From assembly GCA_947623455.1 (NCBI GenBank), contig OX392529.1, positions 7,626,001-7,690,000 on the forward strand: 64,000 bases of DNA, read 5' to 3'. Each line of letters starts with the position of its first letter. The first letter of the stretch is position 1. This document shows, one piece after another, positions 25,246 to 36,604 of the stretch. The stretch is from Mimachlamys varia. Lineage: Eukaryota; Mollusca; Bivalvia; Pectinida; Pectinidae. Both the position numbers and the translations under genes were made by a program. The notes under the pieces were generated by a model. The model was not told the DNA's origin and did not search any database. It saw only the letters and a program-made list of their open reading frames with translations.

Positions 25246-27014
25246 TTTAACCTCGAACTAATTGCAACAGAATTTATTCTTTCATTTTTTGGTAGATGAG
25301 TATCATACTTATAACAGAAAAAAGTATCAGAAAATATCAATGGGGGAAAGTGTTTTTTTGGCCTTCTAAATGATCAGGAAAATTAAGAAAATCACCATAT
25401 TTGAAGTGTAATATATACCTCATTTGTAACACTGGACATATGAATTTATCAGTATGTAAAACCCAACTAATATAGGAAACAGATATGCCAAAATCTTCCA
25501 CCCAAGGTATTGTATTGAAAAAATAGAGAACTGACAATATGGCCGAAAAGCATTTTTAACAAGACTATTTTGGCTTTTGTTGTCTTTTTAAATGCAAAGA
25601 ATAATATTAATTAACATCAGTATCATTGCCAGTTCTTTTTTTAATATCTTAAAATATTACATTCCATTTAATTTACTCAATAACCAATGGTACATTTTAC
25701 GCAGGAAAAAAATATCCATCATCAAATCTGGCAAATTGTGCTGAATTTATGATATTTTATGTCCAAATCGAACGATTCACCGATTTCTGAAGCATATTAT
25801 TTGAATAAAGGCAATCATATGAATTAAAGCATCTTATATCTATTCATGTATGAGCAACACTAACTGCTAAAACTAATTTTGGTATGATGAGTTTACAAAT
25901 GTGGTCAAGTGTTGATGGTGAGAACTCCACCCCATGCATATTTGGCTCAATCCTGCAAAAATGGTCAATGATTCTGAACAACAAAAAATTGATTTTTTTT
26001 CAGCATTTGTTTTTCAATTAACAAATGACTTTGCCTGTAAAGCCACCTTAAATGTATGTGAATTCTGAACTGTATTTGAAGTTTAACATTCATACTACTT
26101 CATAATTTTATCAAAAAACATGTATCCCCAATGATTTGCTATATGGGAAAATAAAAAAAAATAATATTTGTTTAATATAAAATTCTATTTCAACCTTAAT
26201 TTAATTTATTCAAAAGGGGTATGTTATGGAAGTTATTCCTACCAAAAGTGTTGGCAATCGTACCTAACATAAAAAATATACACTAATTTTCATTGTTCAA
26301 AATCATGGACTTGGCCATTTTCAGCAGCTCAGTCAAAATTGAAGGAAATGAGGATTTGATCAAGATGACATTTCTGTTAAGAAAAATATGCATAGAAAAT
26401 TATTTAATGTGCTTTAAGCATAGTCTTTTGATATTACATTGTACCTAAATACAAGTTACATAAGTTGAATGTGTAGTTGTTCAATTTGGACCTCCAAATA
26501 GCTCCAAATAAACGCTACCGGTCAACTTCGAAGGTTTATAAATGTTTATGAGTGAAACAAAATCTCTGATATAAAATTATGAATTACAGATTACCTAATA
26601 CAATGCAATTAAACTAAGCTCGAATGTATATTTATCTTGATTATTGGTATTTCTTTTATTCAAAATGACAACCGAAGCCATTATCGCCGTGTTAAAAAAG
26701 AAGATTGCCCATATTGACAGGTCAATATTCCATTGAACGCCATAAGACCGTATTTATTTTTTAACACATTTGTACTGTAGATGGGTTGGTCCTGCCATAC
26801 TGTTAAATTCATATGTCCAGTGGTACAAATGAGGAAGATATTACACTTCAAATATGGTTAAACATGTGATTTTCTTACATTTCATGATCCTTTAGAAGGC
26901 CAACAAACCACTTTCCCCCATTGATATTTTCTGATACTTTTTTTCTGTTATAAGTATGATGGTCATTAACCAAAAAATGAAAGAATAAATTCTGTTGCAA
27001 TTATTTCTAGGTTA
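25246..27014. mobile_element. 1.77-kb quasi-palindrome with ~340-bp inverted arms
   Basis: The left arm 25,246-25,584 and right arm 26,667-27,014 are inverted copies. Shared blocks include AATTGCAACAGAATTTATTC, AAAATATCAATGGGGGAAAG, GGCCTTCTAAA and GACATATGAATTTA, interrupted by small indels. A second inverted match lies inside (about 25,941-25,990 with 26,283-26,338), centred on the same axis near 26,135, so the symmetry is not limited to the ends. No open frame of useful length and no transposase was found. It may be a decayed long-TIR transposon, a fold-back element, or an old inverted duplication. Confidence 0.75.
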
Positions 27015-30000
27015 ACCTCCTTTTTTGGCTAAATACACCAATACACATTGATTACCAGAACGTATAGTTATCTAATATTTTTAAACAATTCAAGCTTCTG
27101 TAGTTTCAATGTGTCCATTGTAAGATTGGTTGTTCTGACTTCTATTTACTGGCGACCTTTCAATAGCACAACTATGAAGTCGGCAATTAATGTACCAAAT
27201 AGTACCGTGATTCACTAGTACCCAAAGGCAATACCTAAGGACATATGTAGCATTTCTGTCCACTGTGTTTGATGGAATGTCATTTAAATGTTGGAAGTTT
27301 TGAATTTATTTAAATTTTTAACAAAATCAGCAGTTTCTGTCCTCTTTTCAGATGTCTGAATACGTTCTTAGCTCGGATAGACAGAGTTTCTAGCACAGAT
27401 AGACAAAAACAAATACATGTACTAGCCAAAGCGGAAAGATCTGTGACGATACCGTCAGTATCACTTTGTTGCTGTTGTTTTACTTTTAAGATTTGACTTT
27501 CGTTAACTCAACGTTTGTTACATACTTTACATCTTTATTCAATAAAAGTAATTGAAAGTTATCTATGTTTTAAAAGACGTCAATTCTGAGTATACATTAA
27601 AGGCTCCTAAGAAACTGTGCTCGTCATCTGAATTCAGATCTATTTGAATCTCCTCTTACTGATATCCCTGCCTGTTCATGTAATATTCTTTCTCCACTAC
27701 TCTCTGTATGCTAGATTTCCTCTGTCAATGTAACTAGTATATCAATATGCATTTATGCATTTCTTTATTGGTGGCCGATACCCACAATCAATAAGAACAG
27801 AAGTATTATGGAGAGAGTTCAGAGATTCATTAAAGATCATCGACGCCTTTACAACATTAAACTTATCTATATCTATTTTGACTTTGTTGTTTGGAATCGT
27901 ACCAACATAGAATTGTACATATAGCACATGCTGTCCGCCAAAACCATTCGACTGAAGATTACACAATCTAGTTAACCTGTATCAATGATTTAAACCAACA
28001 CAATGAAATGACGTGAAACATGTAAACTGTTTAACAATGTATTTTTAAGGACAGGGCGCTCACATGCTTTGCTTTCACCAATTCACGGATATTTAAGATT
28101 GGACAAATCCATATACAATATAGTCTAAAAGGAATGGCAGCTAAGAACACAAACTTCCTTCATGTATCATCACCCGTTTACCTTCAGCTTCTGGTACTGA
28201 CATTTAATATTACTGGCATAAAACGTTACTAACAATTCACTCCCCTCTCCTGGGTCAGTTTCTATATCATAATAAGATGCGGACAGACGTACAATTGTGT
28301 ATCGTCAGCAAACATTTTGGAGATGAAATCATCAGGTTCACTATCAATGTATACAGAAAACAAAAGAGATTCCTTGGCAGAGATATTCGAAATCCGCATA
28401 TGTACAATCTTTAATAAATTTCTACCATCATATCAAAGCCTCACCTAATTACCAAGTTTTAGTGGACATTGGATCTTGAAAATACAGACTTCACCTGTAC
28501 AAATTAAAATTTCTGACGTGAAAGAGAGTGAAGATGACCTAACCCAGAAAGACCGACATAAATCAGTTCGTTTATCAGACTTTTGACTGCTGGGAGGTGT
28601 GGTGTCACAAGTGACTAGCCAATAAGGTAAGATTTTCTGAACAACAAGATAATACTGATGTGAAAAAAACGCACTTAAATATATAAACATCGACACGGAG
28701 GTTTTTTTTATTAAGATTTTTTTATTCAACATAATTACATACATCTATACAACATATTTATTCATGGGTAAATCATTTTCACAGTACAACTCAATATCCA
28801 GTGTAACTTGCAATCGACTATCAAAACTGTTATAATGTTCATGTCAGGTTTGTACGTACATTACATTATCATATGCACAATGAAGGAAACGAATGCTTAT
28901 CTGTTATTACCAAGTAAACATTTGGTAAACATACAAACAGAAATTGTGAAGTTTACAAATTAGAAAATGTGTTTCAACTATGAATCTGATTAATAAAAAT
29001 CCATTTGTGTGTATGTGTCTTTTCATATTTTCTGGGTTTTTTTGATGATTAGAGGTATTCATACCAATATCTTCTACTTTATTGTATTTTTATTGACACG
29101 GATGTTCTATATATTTCAAGAACAGTGGTTTTGGAATTGTAAGCACCTTCTGTTTCACATACGGGAACCGTCATGTAGTGCCAGGTCTCCAAAGTAAAAA
29201 CTGAGGTTATAACAACGAAACCATTTGTGAATCATGGCATGTTTGCTATGCCTTAGAATCTTTTAAACCATATGTAACCTTTCTGTCAGAAGACAACACG
29301 TCTATCAATACATTCACGAAAATTGTTTAAAAAATGAAAAATATAATAATAGTTGATAGCAAAAATATATTATTCTAATAGAGTCTTTGGCCACATGACC
29401 TCGTCATATTTTTCTCCAAAACCTATGGAATCCACACTCAAACTCCACCACAGAGCTTATATCAACAAGATATACCCGGTAGTTTATGACAACCTTTAAC
29501 GTGCAGAAAAATCAGAAAAAAATCGCTTGTCTAAGACAGAAAGATTTCGTTTGTGACCGCTATTATTACAAAATTTCTGGTCATACATGTACTTACTTCA
29601 AAATACATAATTCAATTTTCTCTCTTGTATATAATACATTTTGATACCACACAAATGAATTTTAACACAGCGACAGAAATATCGAACTCGGCGGAAACAT
29701 GAGCCAATCGTTGATAAATCGTCACAACCAAAGCGCTGCAGTAAGTGTTTGTTGTCCTGTAGTAGAAGTTTAGCTACTAAAACCTCCATCATGTATCTTA
29801 CCCGGCTATCTGATCACGTATCAGTGTACGCGGCTATTAATATCCTCATAGCCTTTGTTTTGTAAAAACCCGCGCCCCAGTCTCTCTTATACTATTACAT
29901 TTTCCCTTCGTATTTTTTACCCAAATGTAAATATAACCGATAACAATTTATAACAGGAAACGCCGTTACTTCTGTCTAGTGATAAAACGCCTCGTGTTTA

Positions 30001-30507
30001 GTTTCATAAACTCTATTTATGAATTATATCTACAGATAAAATCATTTATTGATAAAGTTATAATATTACACAGCTTAGGTTTAGAAACAATACCCAAGTA
30101 AATAATCCAGAAAGTCAAGCATGAAATTGCCGATATGACCTTGAACCCGAACCGACATCTGTAAACTTTTCAGATTACCTCCCCTTTGATTCAAATCTGG
30201 CGACGTGTTATTTAAGTGTAAATCCATTTCTAAACGCCCGTGGACAGCACGTGGTAAGTAGAGTGGCGACTGTATTCTAGCCGAGTGTATATATCAAAAT
30301 GGATTTTTAAACATAAATCTGTAAAATGTGTCTACCACACTGATTCCCATTACGGCTGACTGGACCCTTTGTTTTAATGTATACATCGCCAAGAGATAAA
30401 GTGCAAACTGTAATCGTGACGTAACGGATCTACATGGGTAGGGTGCGTTAGTGAAAAAAAGGTATACTTTCCTTAATATCTTCATAGTAACATACAGACA
30501 GACAATG
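27015..30507. other. Non-coding stretch, no gene recognised
   Basis: AT-rich sequence with only short, domain-free open frames (for example at 27.7-28.0, 28.4-28.7 and 29.6-29.8 kb). No tandem array or clear element was noticed. Confidence 0.45.
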
Positions 30508-32690
30508 TAGATCGCACCTTACCTAGCTACTGGGCACAATGTGGCGCGCACCTTCGCAACCTTCTGGGCACAATGTAGCTCGCCCCTTCGCAACCTACTG
30601 GGTACAATGTAGCTCGCACCTTCGCAATCTTCTGGGTACAATGTAGCTCGCACCTTCGCAACCTACTGGGCACAATGTAGCTTGCCCCTTCGCAACCTTC
30701 TGGGTACAATGTAGCTCGCACCTTCGCAACCTACTGGGTACAATGTAGCGCGCACCTTCGCAACCTACTGGGTACAATGTAGCGCGCACCTTCGCAACCT
30801 TCCGGGTACAATGTAGCTCGCACCTTCGCAACCTACTGGGTACAATGTAGCTCGCACCTTCGCAACCTACTGGGCACAATGTAGCTCGCACCTTCGCAAC
30901 CTACTGGGTACAATGTAGCGCACACCTTCGCAACCTACTGGGTACAATGTAGCTCGCACCTTCGCAACCTATTGGGCACAATGTAGCTCGCACCTTCGCA
31001 ACCTACTGGGCACAATGTAGCTCGCCCCTTCGCAACCTACTGGGTACAATGTAGCTCGCACCTTCGCAACCTACTGGGTACAATGTAGCTCGCCCCTTCG
31101 CAACCTTCTGGGTACAATGTAGCGCGCACCTTCGCAACCTACTGGGTACAATGTAGCTCGCACCTTCGCAACCTATTGGGCACAATGTAGCTCGCCCCTT
31201 CGCAACCTTCTGGGTACAATGTAGCGCGCCCCTTCGCAACCTACTGGGTACAGTGTAGCTCGCCCCTTCGCAACCTACTGGGTACCATGTAGCGCGTACC
31301 TTCGCAACCTTCTGGGTACAATGTAGCGCGCACCTTCGCAACCTACTGGGTACAATGTAGCTCGCCCCTTCGCAACCTACTGGGTACAATGTAGCGCGTA
31401 CCTTCGCAACCTACTGGGTACAATGTAGCGCGCACCTTCGCAACCTACTGGGTACAATGTAGCTCGCCCCTTCGCAGCCTACTGGGCAAAATGTAGCTCG
31501 CCCCTTCGCAACCTACTGGGTACAATGTAGCGCGTACCTTCGCAACCTACTGGGTACAATGTAGCTCGCCCCTTCGCCACCTTCTGGGTACAATGTAGCG
31601 CGTACCTTCGCAACCTACTGGGTACAATGTAGCGCGCACCTTCGCAACCTACTGGGTACAATGTAGCTCGCCCCTTCGCAGCCTACTGGGCAAAATGTAG
31701 CTCGCCCCTTCGCAACCTACTGGGTACAATGTAGCGCGTACCTTCGCAACCTACTGGGTACAATGTAGCTCGCCCCTTCGCCACCTTCTGGGTACAATGT
31801 AGCGCGCACCTTCGCAACCTACTGGGTACAATGTAGCTCGCACCTTTGCAACCTATTGGGCACAATGTAGCTCGCCCCTTCGCAACCTACTGGGTACAAT
31901 GTAGCGCGTACCTTCGCAACCTTCTGGGTACAATGTAGCGCGCACCTTCGCAACCTACTGGGTACAATGTAGCGCGTACCTTCGCAACCTACTGGGCACA
32001 ATGTAGCTCGCACCTTACCTTGCTACTGGGCAAAATGTAGCTCGCACCTTCGCAACCTACTGGGCACAATGTAGCTCGCACCTTACCTAACTTCGGGGCA
32101 CAATGTAGCTCACACCTTACTTAGCTCCGGGGCACAATGTAGCTCGCACCTTACCTAGCTACCTGGCACAACGTAGCTCACAGCTTACCTTACTACGGGA
32201 CATAATGTAGCTCACACCTTACTCAGCTCCGGGGTACAATGTAGCTCGCACCTTCGCAACCTACTGGACACAATGTAGCTCACACCTTAATTAGCTACTG
32301 GGCAAAATGTAGCTCGCACCGTAGCAAGCTACTGGGCACAATGTAGCTTACACCTTACATAGCTACTGGGCACAATGTAGCTAACACCTTACCTTACTAC
32401 TGGGCACAATGTAGCTCGCACCTTACCTAGCAACTGGGCACAATGTAGTTCACATCTTACCTAGCTACTGGGCAAAATGTAGCTCACATCTTACCTAGCA
32501 ACTGGGCACAATGTAGCTCACATCTTACCTTACTAAGGTGCACAATGTAGCTCGCACCTTAGCAAGCTACTGGGCAAAATGTAGCTCACACCTTAGCAAG
32601 CTACTGGGCACAATGTAGCTTATACCTTAGCAATCTATTGGGCACAATGTAGCTTGCACCATACTTAGAATAGCAAGCTACTGGGCACTA
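30508..32690. repeat. 34-bp minisatellite, about 64 copies
   Basis: The plus-strand unit is built of GGGTACAATGTAGC, (T/G)CGC(A/C)CCTTCGC and AACCTACT. The central copies (about 30,540-32,010) are very similar. The left edge and the right third (32,010-32,690) carry a different form, with CCTTACCTAGCTACTGGGCA in place of the CTTCGCAACC segment, and are more diverged. Inside the array a block of six units is duplicated: the rare variant CAGCCTACTGGGCAAAATG occurs at 31,475 and again at 31,679, 204 bp (6 x 34) apart. Because 34 is not a multiple of three, minus-strand frames read the same 34-residue period in all phases; these are not genes. Confidence 0.97.
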
Positions 32691-33140
32691 TGTTTCAAGT
32701 TTCAAGTTTTATTTTATTTCGTTAGATTTACAGCTTATCGATTACATGCTACATTAACAAGTATGGCATACTAATTATAAACATACACTCATATACATAA
32801 ACTAGTGATAAACACACACTGGTTTTATAATAGTGATGCCCCAACTATTCGACATCATCAACATAACATCAAGCTTTTATCAATAAATTAATGCTATTGA
32901 TGATAGTGTTTGTAAATAATAATACAAATTTCCGGCACAATAACGGTTAGTACATACTGATACATGATAATACCTACTAAAAGTCAGTCAATAACACATA
33001 TGTATTGAATATTTCTTCTTTTATTTGCTTCAAAAATACATCTACCTACCTTATGAATTATGTTCATACATAACAGTTTCACATGTATCCTTAGATGGTT
33101 TTTCATGCACCTTACTTAAAATAGCAAGCTACTGGGCACA
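32691..33140. other. Interruption of the 34-bp array, with one stray unit at its far end
   Basis: The array stops at a unit containing TAGCAAGCTACTGGGCAC (about 32,674-32,691). About 415 bp of unrelated AT-rich sequence follow, beginning TTTCAAGTTTCAAGTTTTAT. Then a diverged unit returns at 33,107-33,140, again with ATAGCAAGCTACTGGGCAC. An insertion into the array edge is one reading; simple decay of the array is another. Confidence 0.5.
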
Positions 33141-33447
33141 TGTCATAGGCATATTATTAGCATCTATCGTTCTACGTGTGTACAAAGGAAAAAGAAACCG
33201 TTTGAGCAAAGCAGAGTATGCAAAAATATACTTAGTAAAAAGCAGTCCGTAAAAGTTGTAAGGTTAATTTTGCTTATTTCTCTGAGTCGATGTAGGTCCA
33301 AAGAGATACATTGAAGACATCACATATCAGAATGGCAGCGACAAAACATGGAACATTTAAAGTGCGCATCGCCATGTCAGGATTGAGTCTATTTATTAAG
33401 CTTGTGCTTCTCCGGAGGCGACTGATTCGTGCTGGAGATAATAAATA

Positions 33448-33520
33448 AGAGAATACCGAAGCGTTAAAAAATCATAATCCAAACTAAAAATCGATTAAAC
33501 CAGTGGCAAAATACGAACTG
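33448..33520 (-). mobile_element. Retroelement family, 3'-end fragment (copy 1)
   Basis: Read on the plus strand it begins AGAGAATACCGAAGCGTT and continues with ATCATAATCCAAACT and ATCGATTAAAC. It matches the same end found at 35.9, 41.0, 51.2 and 60.1 kb and then stops. Sense is inferred as minus, making this a strongly 5'-truncated copy. A TTATTTATTATCT tail lies directly past the end. Confidence 0.7.
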
Positions 33521-35039
33521 GAGTAAACCTTACCTACTAACAACGAAGTCAATGGCATGATGTCAAAACGCATCAAAAATAGACATGTGCAAATCAAAAT
33601 TGAAAACAAATACTGATCACAGTTTTCCTTTCAAAATGTGTCATTGTTGGTAATGACAGAGAAGGATCATTTATTGTCTATGGTGAAGGAAGACAAGGGT
33701 ATCCAGCCCTGAACCAGGCATTTATATTACAATAGCGAATATCTCGACTCGAATGTAACAATGCTACATTCATAAATTCAATCCCAGAAAGCGGGACACT
33801 CAACACGTTGAACGTTACAATATTATCCAATTGAGCAAACCCACTAATTACCATAAAATATCAGCATCGTTATGCTCATTGTGTGTGAAAAAACTTGGGT
33901 AGAAACAATTTCTATTTAGGAATGATAGAAATACAATCATTTCTTTCTTCAAGTTAGAGGGTAAAGAATTAGAAGTGCACATCGCCCGATCTCCCGGTAG
34001 GGCCAGAGTTTCCCTTCGCTTCATTCACTGTTGTCAGCTTTGAGATTAGATTGGCAAACGCAGCCTTTGGCAATTTAAAAGTAGCCGTTAATTATCTATC
34101 GTATTTATATATGATATGAGTTCAATCTTGGTATTGAACAATGTGACACTTCTTTTAAATATTTCGTCTACTTTAAAGCAGTACATTTATGGCGACAGTA
34201 AATAACGCCTTTGGGGTTCGGATCAACAATGTGACACTTCTTTTAGATATTTTGTAAATGACCGCTGGACAAGTTAAGCTAAAGGAACTAAAAATGAAAT
34301 ATCAGTAAAACAAAGACATACTATGAAAAATGTATACATAGAAGAACAAAAAAGTGTATAATAACATCAACTAGGTCACGCCACACTAGATAGGCACTGA
34401 ACTATGGCACGGCAACAAGGTGTATTATATTTAACCTACCAGAATATACCTATTCGACATGCGTTTGTATAAAAAGAGGGAATACCTAACTTAAGAAACA
34501 AAATATGAGCAAAACTAATTTACTCACTCCGAAGAGTTCTTTGTCAACCACAGTATTTTCTTTCACTCCTTCTATATTCACCATAATCATTTCACTAAGT
34601 ATCTTTTCGCCATGCATTTGAATTGATTATGTCTTAAAATATGAATATATATTGAAGGAATTGCCAAAACTGTATGACTATAACTATATTGGAAAAATAA
34701 ATCATCTGAACATATTAGAAGTTCATCAATATATGAACTTTCGAACCATCGTTGTAAAATTTATATAAATATCCCACTGTAGGTAGAATAACAGGCACAT
34801 AATGTTCACGCAATTTTCCATTCGTTGACAAAAATACAAATAGACATATTATCAATATATATGATGACACCGTACTAGCTATATTTAAACATTATACAGA
34901 ACGTTAGCTTTAGATACAGAATTATATACCCGTTTCCTTTCTATTTACTATATAAAGATTATTTTACGGACATTGGCCTTGACAAGTTGAAACCAGGGAA
35001 TGTTTCAATTTTGAAGGGGGGTTGAGTTGGAGAGACACA
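33521..35039. other. Non-coding stretch with a short duplication
   Basis: AACAATGTGACACTTCTTTT occurs at about 34,138 and again at about 34,227. Nothing else was recognised. Confidence 0.4.
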
Positions 35040-35450
35040 ACAAAGCTAACCAGACAGAAGACCCAGTCTAGACAGTAAACTCGGCGATCCCGACAGGGAG
35101 CTGTCCTGGACGCCGGTCCCTATCCAGTACAGGACCCAAATAAGGGGCCCGACACAGGTCTGTCTGACAACCCCTGTAAGCCACATGACAAACCGCATAC
35201 CGCTAAATCAACAAACAGCACGGGTCCGGCCCCACAAAGGTGTAACGGATCCGCGAACACTGTCCTGTGTCAACAGATCTACCCATAGTGAGGCTGTAAC
35301 AACCGTTTTGATTGGCTGAGAGACGTCAAAACAGGTCCGCAACACAGTTACTGCGGCGCTGCTGTCAGTTATTGCGGCAAGGCGAACATGTGTTCCACAT
35401 TCCGCGCGAGGACAGTCTGTGGTTGGAACGGAGGAGGAGAGAGTGTTCGG
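35040..35450. promoter_or_regulatory. GC-rich island, possible promoter
   Basis: This block is clearly richer in G+C and CpG than its surroundings. It holds an inverted CCAAT box (ATTGG, 35,311-35,315) and a near-CRE AGACGTCA (35,321-35,328) 5 bp further on. No adjacent coding exon is recognisable on either strand. It could be the promoter of a non-coding transcript or of a gene whose exons I missed, or an enhancer. Confidence 0.3.
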
Positions 35451-35886
35451 ATGTCTTAATTATACAGTAGGCGATTCTGATGACGTGAAACATCATCCTG
35501 ATAGATGACACACTCTAATGATGACATCATAGTCACGTGATTTATATGCAGTCCTTTGAAGCTTTGTTCTTTTACTTCTTTAATCATTGCCATGGTATCC
35601 CTTTTTTTAACAAAAGTGCAATACCACGTGTCATTGGATCTATATACCACGATATGCAAACGTCTCTGCACACTTACAGGCAATATAGAATGCAATGAAA
35701 CAATATTCGTTCTCGTTCACACACTAGCTGCATTTGTACAATACTATACCACAAATAAACGCACGCTTACATACACTTAATGCTTGTATTACCGCGATAT
35801 TCATGATACTTCATATATTTGTTAACTATACCACGATGTTCGTCCTATTTTACATACTATATATATTTATATAATAAATAGAAAAT

Positions 35887-36085
35887 CAGAGAATACTGAA
35901 TTGTCAACGGAACCACCATAAGAATTCAAGATTTATTAAGCTAGGAGCAAAATATGAACAAGGGAAAAATGTATACGGGGTCACTAAAAAAAGTACAAGA
36001 GAATAAGACCAGGTGTTCCGGTAGAGTAAGCGTCTTCTGCTTTATTGACGACACCCGTCATGTAAATCTAGGTCATATTCGAGGG
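35887..36085 (-). mobile_element. Retroelement family, 3'-region copy 2
   Basis: On the plus strand it runs from CAGAGAATACTGAATTGTC through GTACAAGAGAATAAGACC and GCGTCTTCTGCTTTATTGAC to GTAAATCTAGGTCATATTC. The sequence that follows GGTCACATCC in the 60 kb copy is displaced here to 36,620-36,662 (AAATGTAACGTCCTCAA). Between them sits an oppositely oriented copy (36,372-36,604). This looks like one family member nested in another. Confidence 0.8.
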
Positions 36086-36371
36086 ATTGGAGAGATATAG
36101 GTTGATGAAGACTATGAGAAAGTGTTACGTTTGCCTTCTTGGTCCCATTGAGAAATATTCTACATCCTTGTACGATACTCTATTGTGCTAAAATATGATT
36201 GGGTTATTTAGATGGTTTATATTTTATATTTATTTTATGTTTTATTTACCTCAGATGCGCAAATTTATCGTTGCGCTAATGTGCCAAAAATGGCAATGCG
36301 CTACAATTAGATTGCGCCAAATTAAGTACGTTTACAGTATAAAGATTGACGTTTTTGAATATGCTAATAAG

Positions 36372-36604
36372 TATGCCTCAGTTCTCACTTTGATGCAATA
36401 ATATTTACTTTGATCTGACCACGATTTACATGGCGGGTGTCGTCGATGAAGCAGAAGACACTTACTCTCCCGGAACACCTAGTCTTATTTTCTTGTACTT
36501 TTACAAGACTTCCATGTAGATATTTCCTTTGTTCATATTTTGCCTCTAGTTGAATCGATTTGGAGTTCGGATTATGGTTCGGTTGACACTTTCGGTTTTC
36601 TCTG
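36372..36604 (+). mobile_element. Retroelement family, 3'-region copy 3, inverted and nested
   Basis: It reads in the sense direction: ATGCCTCAGTTCTCACTTTG, then GTGTCGTCGATGAAGCAG, GGAACACCTAGTCTTATT and GATTATGGTTCGGTTGACAC, to an end at TTTTCTCTG. It is the reverse complement of the flanking copy 2 and shares the 3' end of the family. Together copies 2 and 3 make a ~200-bp inverted pair. Confidence 0.8.

Noticed and set aside
30527..32013. Several minus-strand open frames of 60-128 codons with a 34-residue period
   Set aside because: They are the 34-bp satellite read in successive frames; all phases are open with the same repeated peptide, and there is no start context or splice signal.
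30508..32690. CRISPR array
   Set aside because: Units are directly adjacent with no unique spacers, and the locus is eukaryotic.
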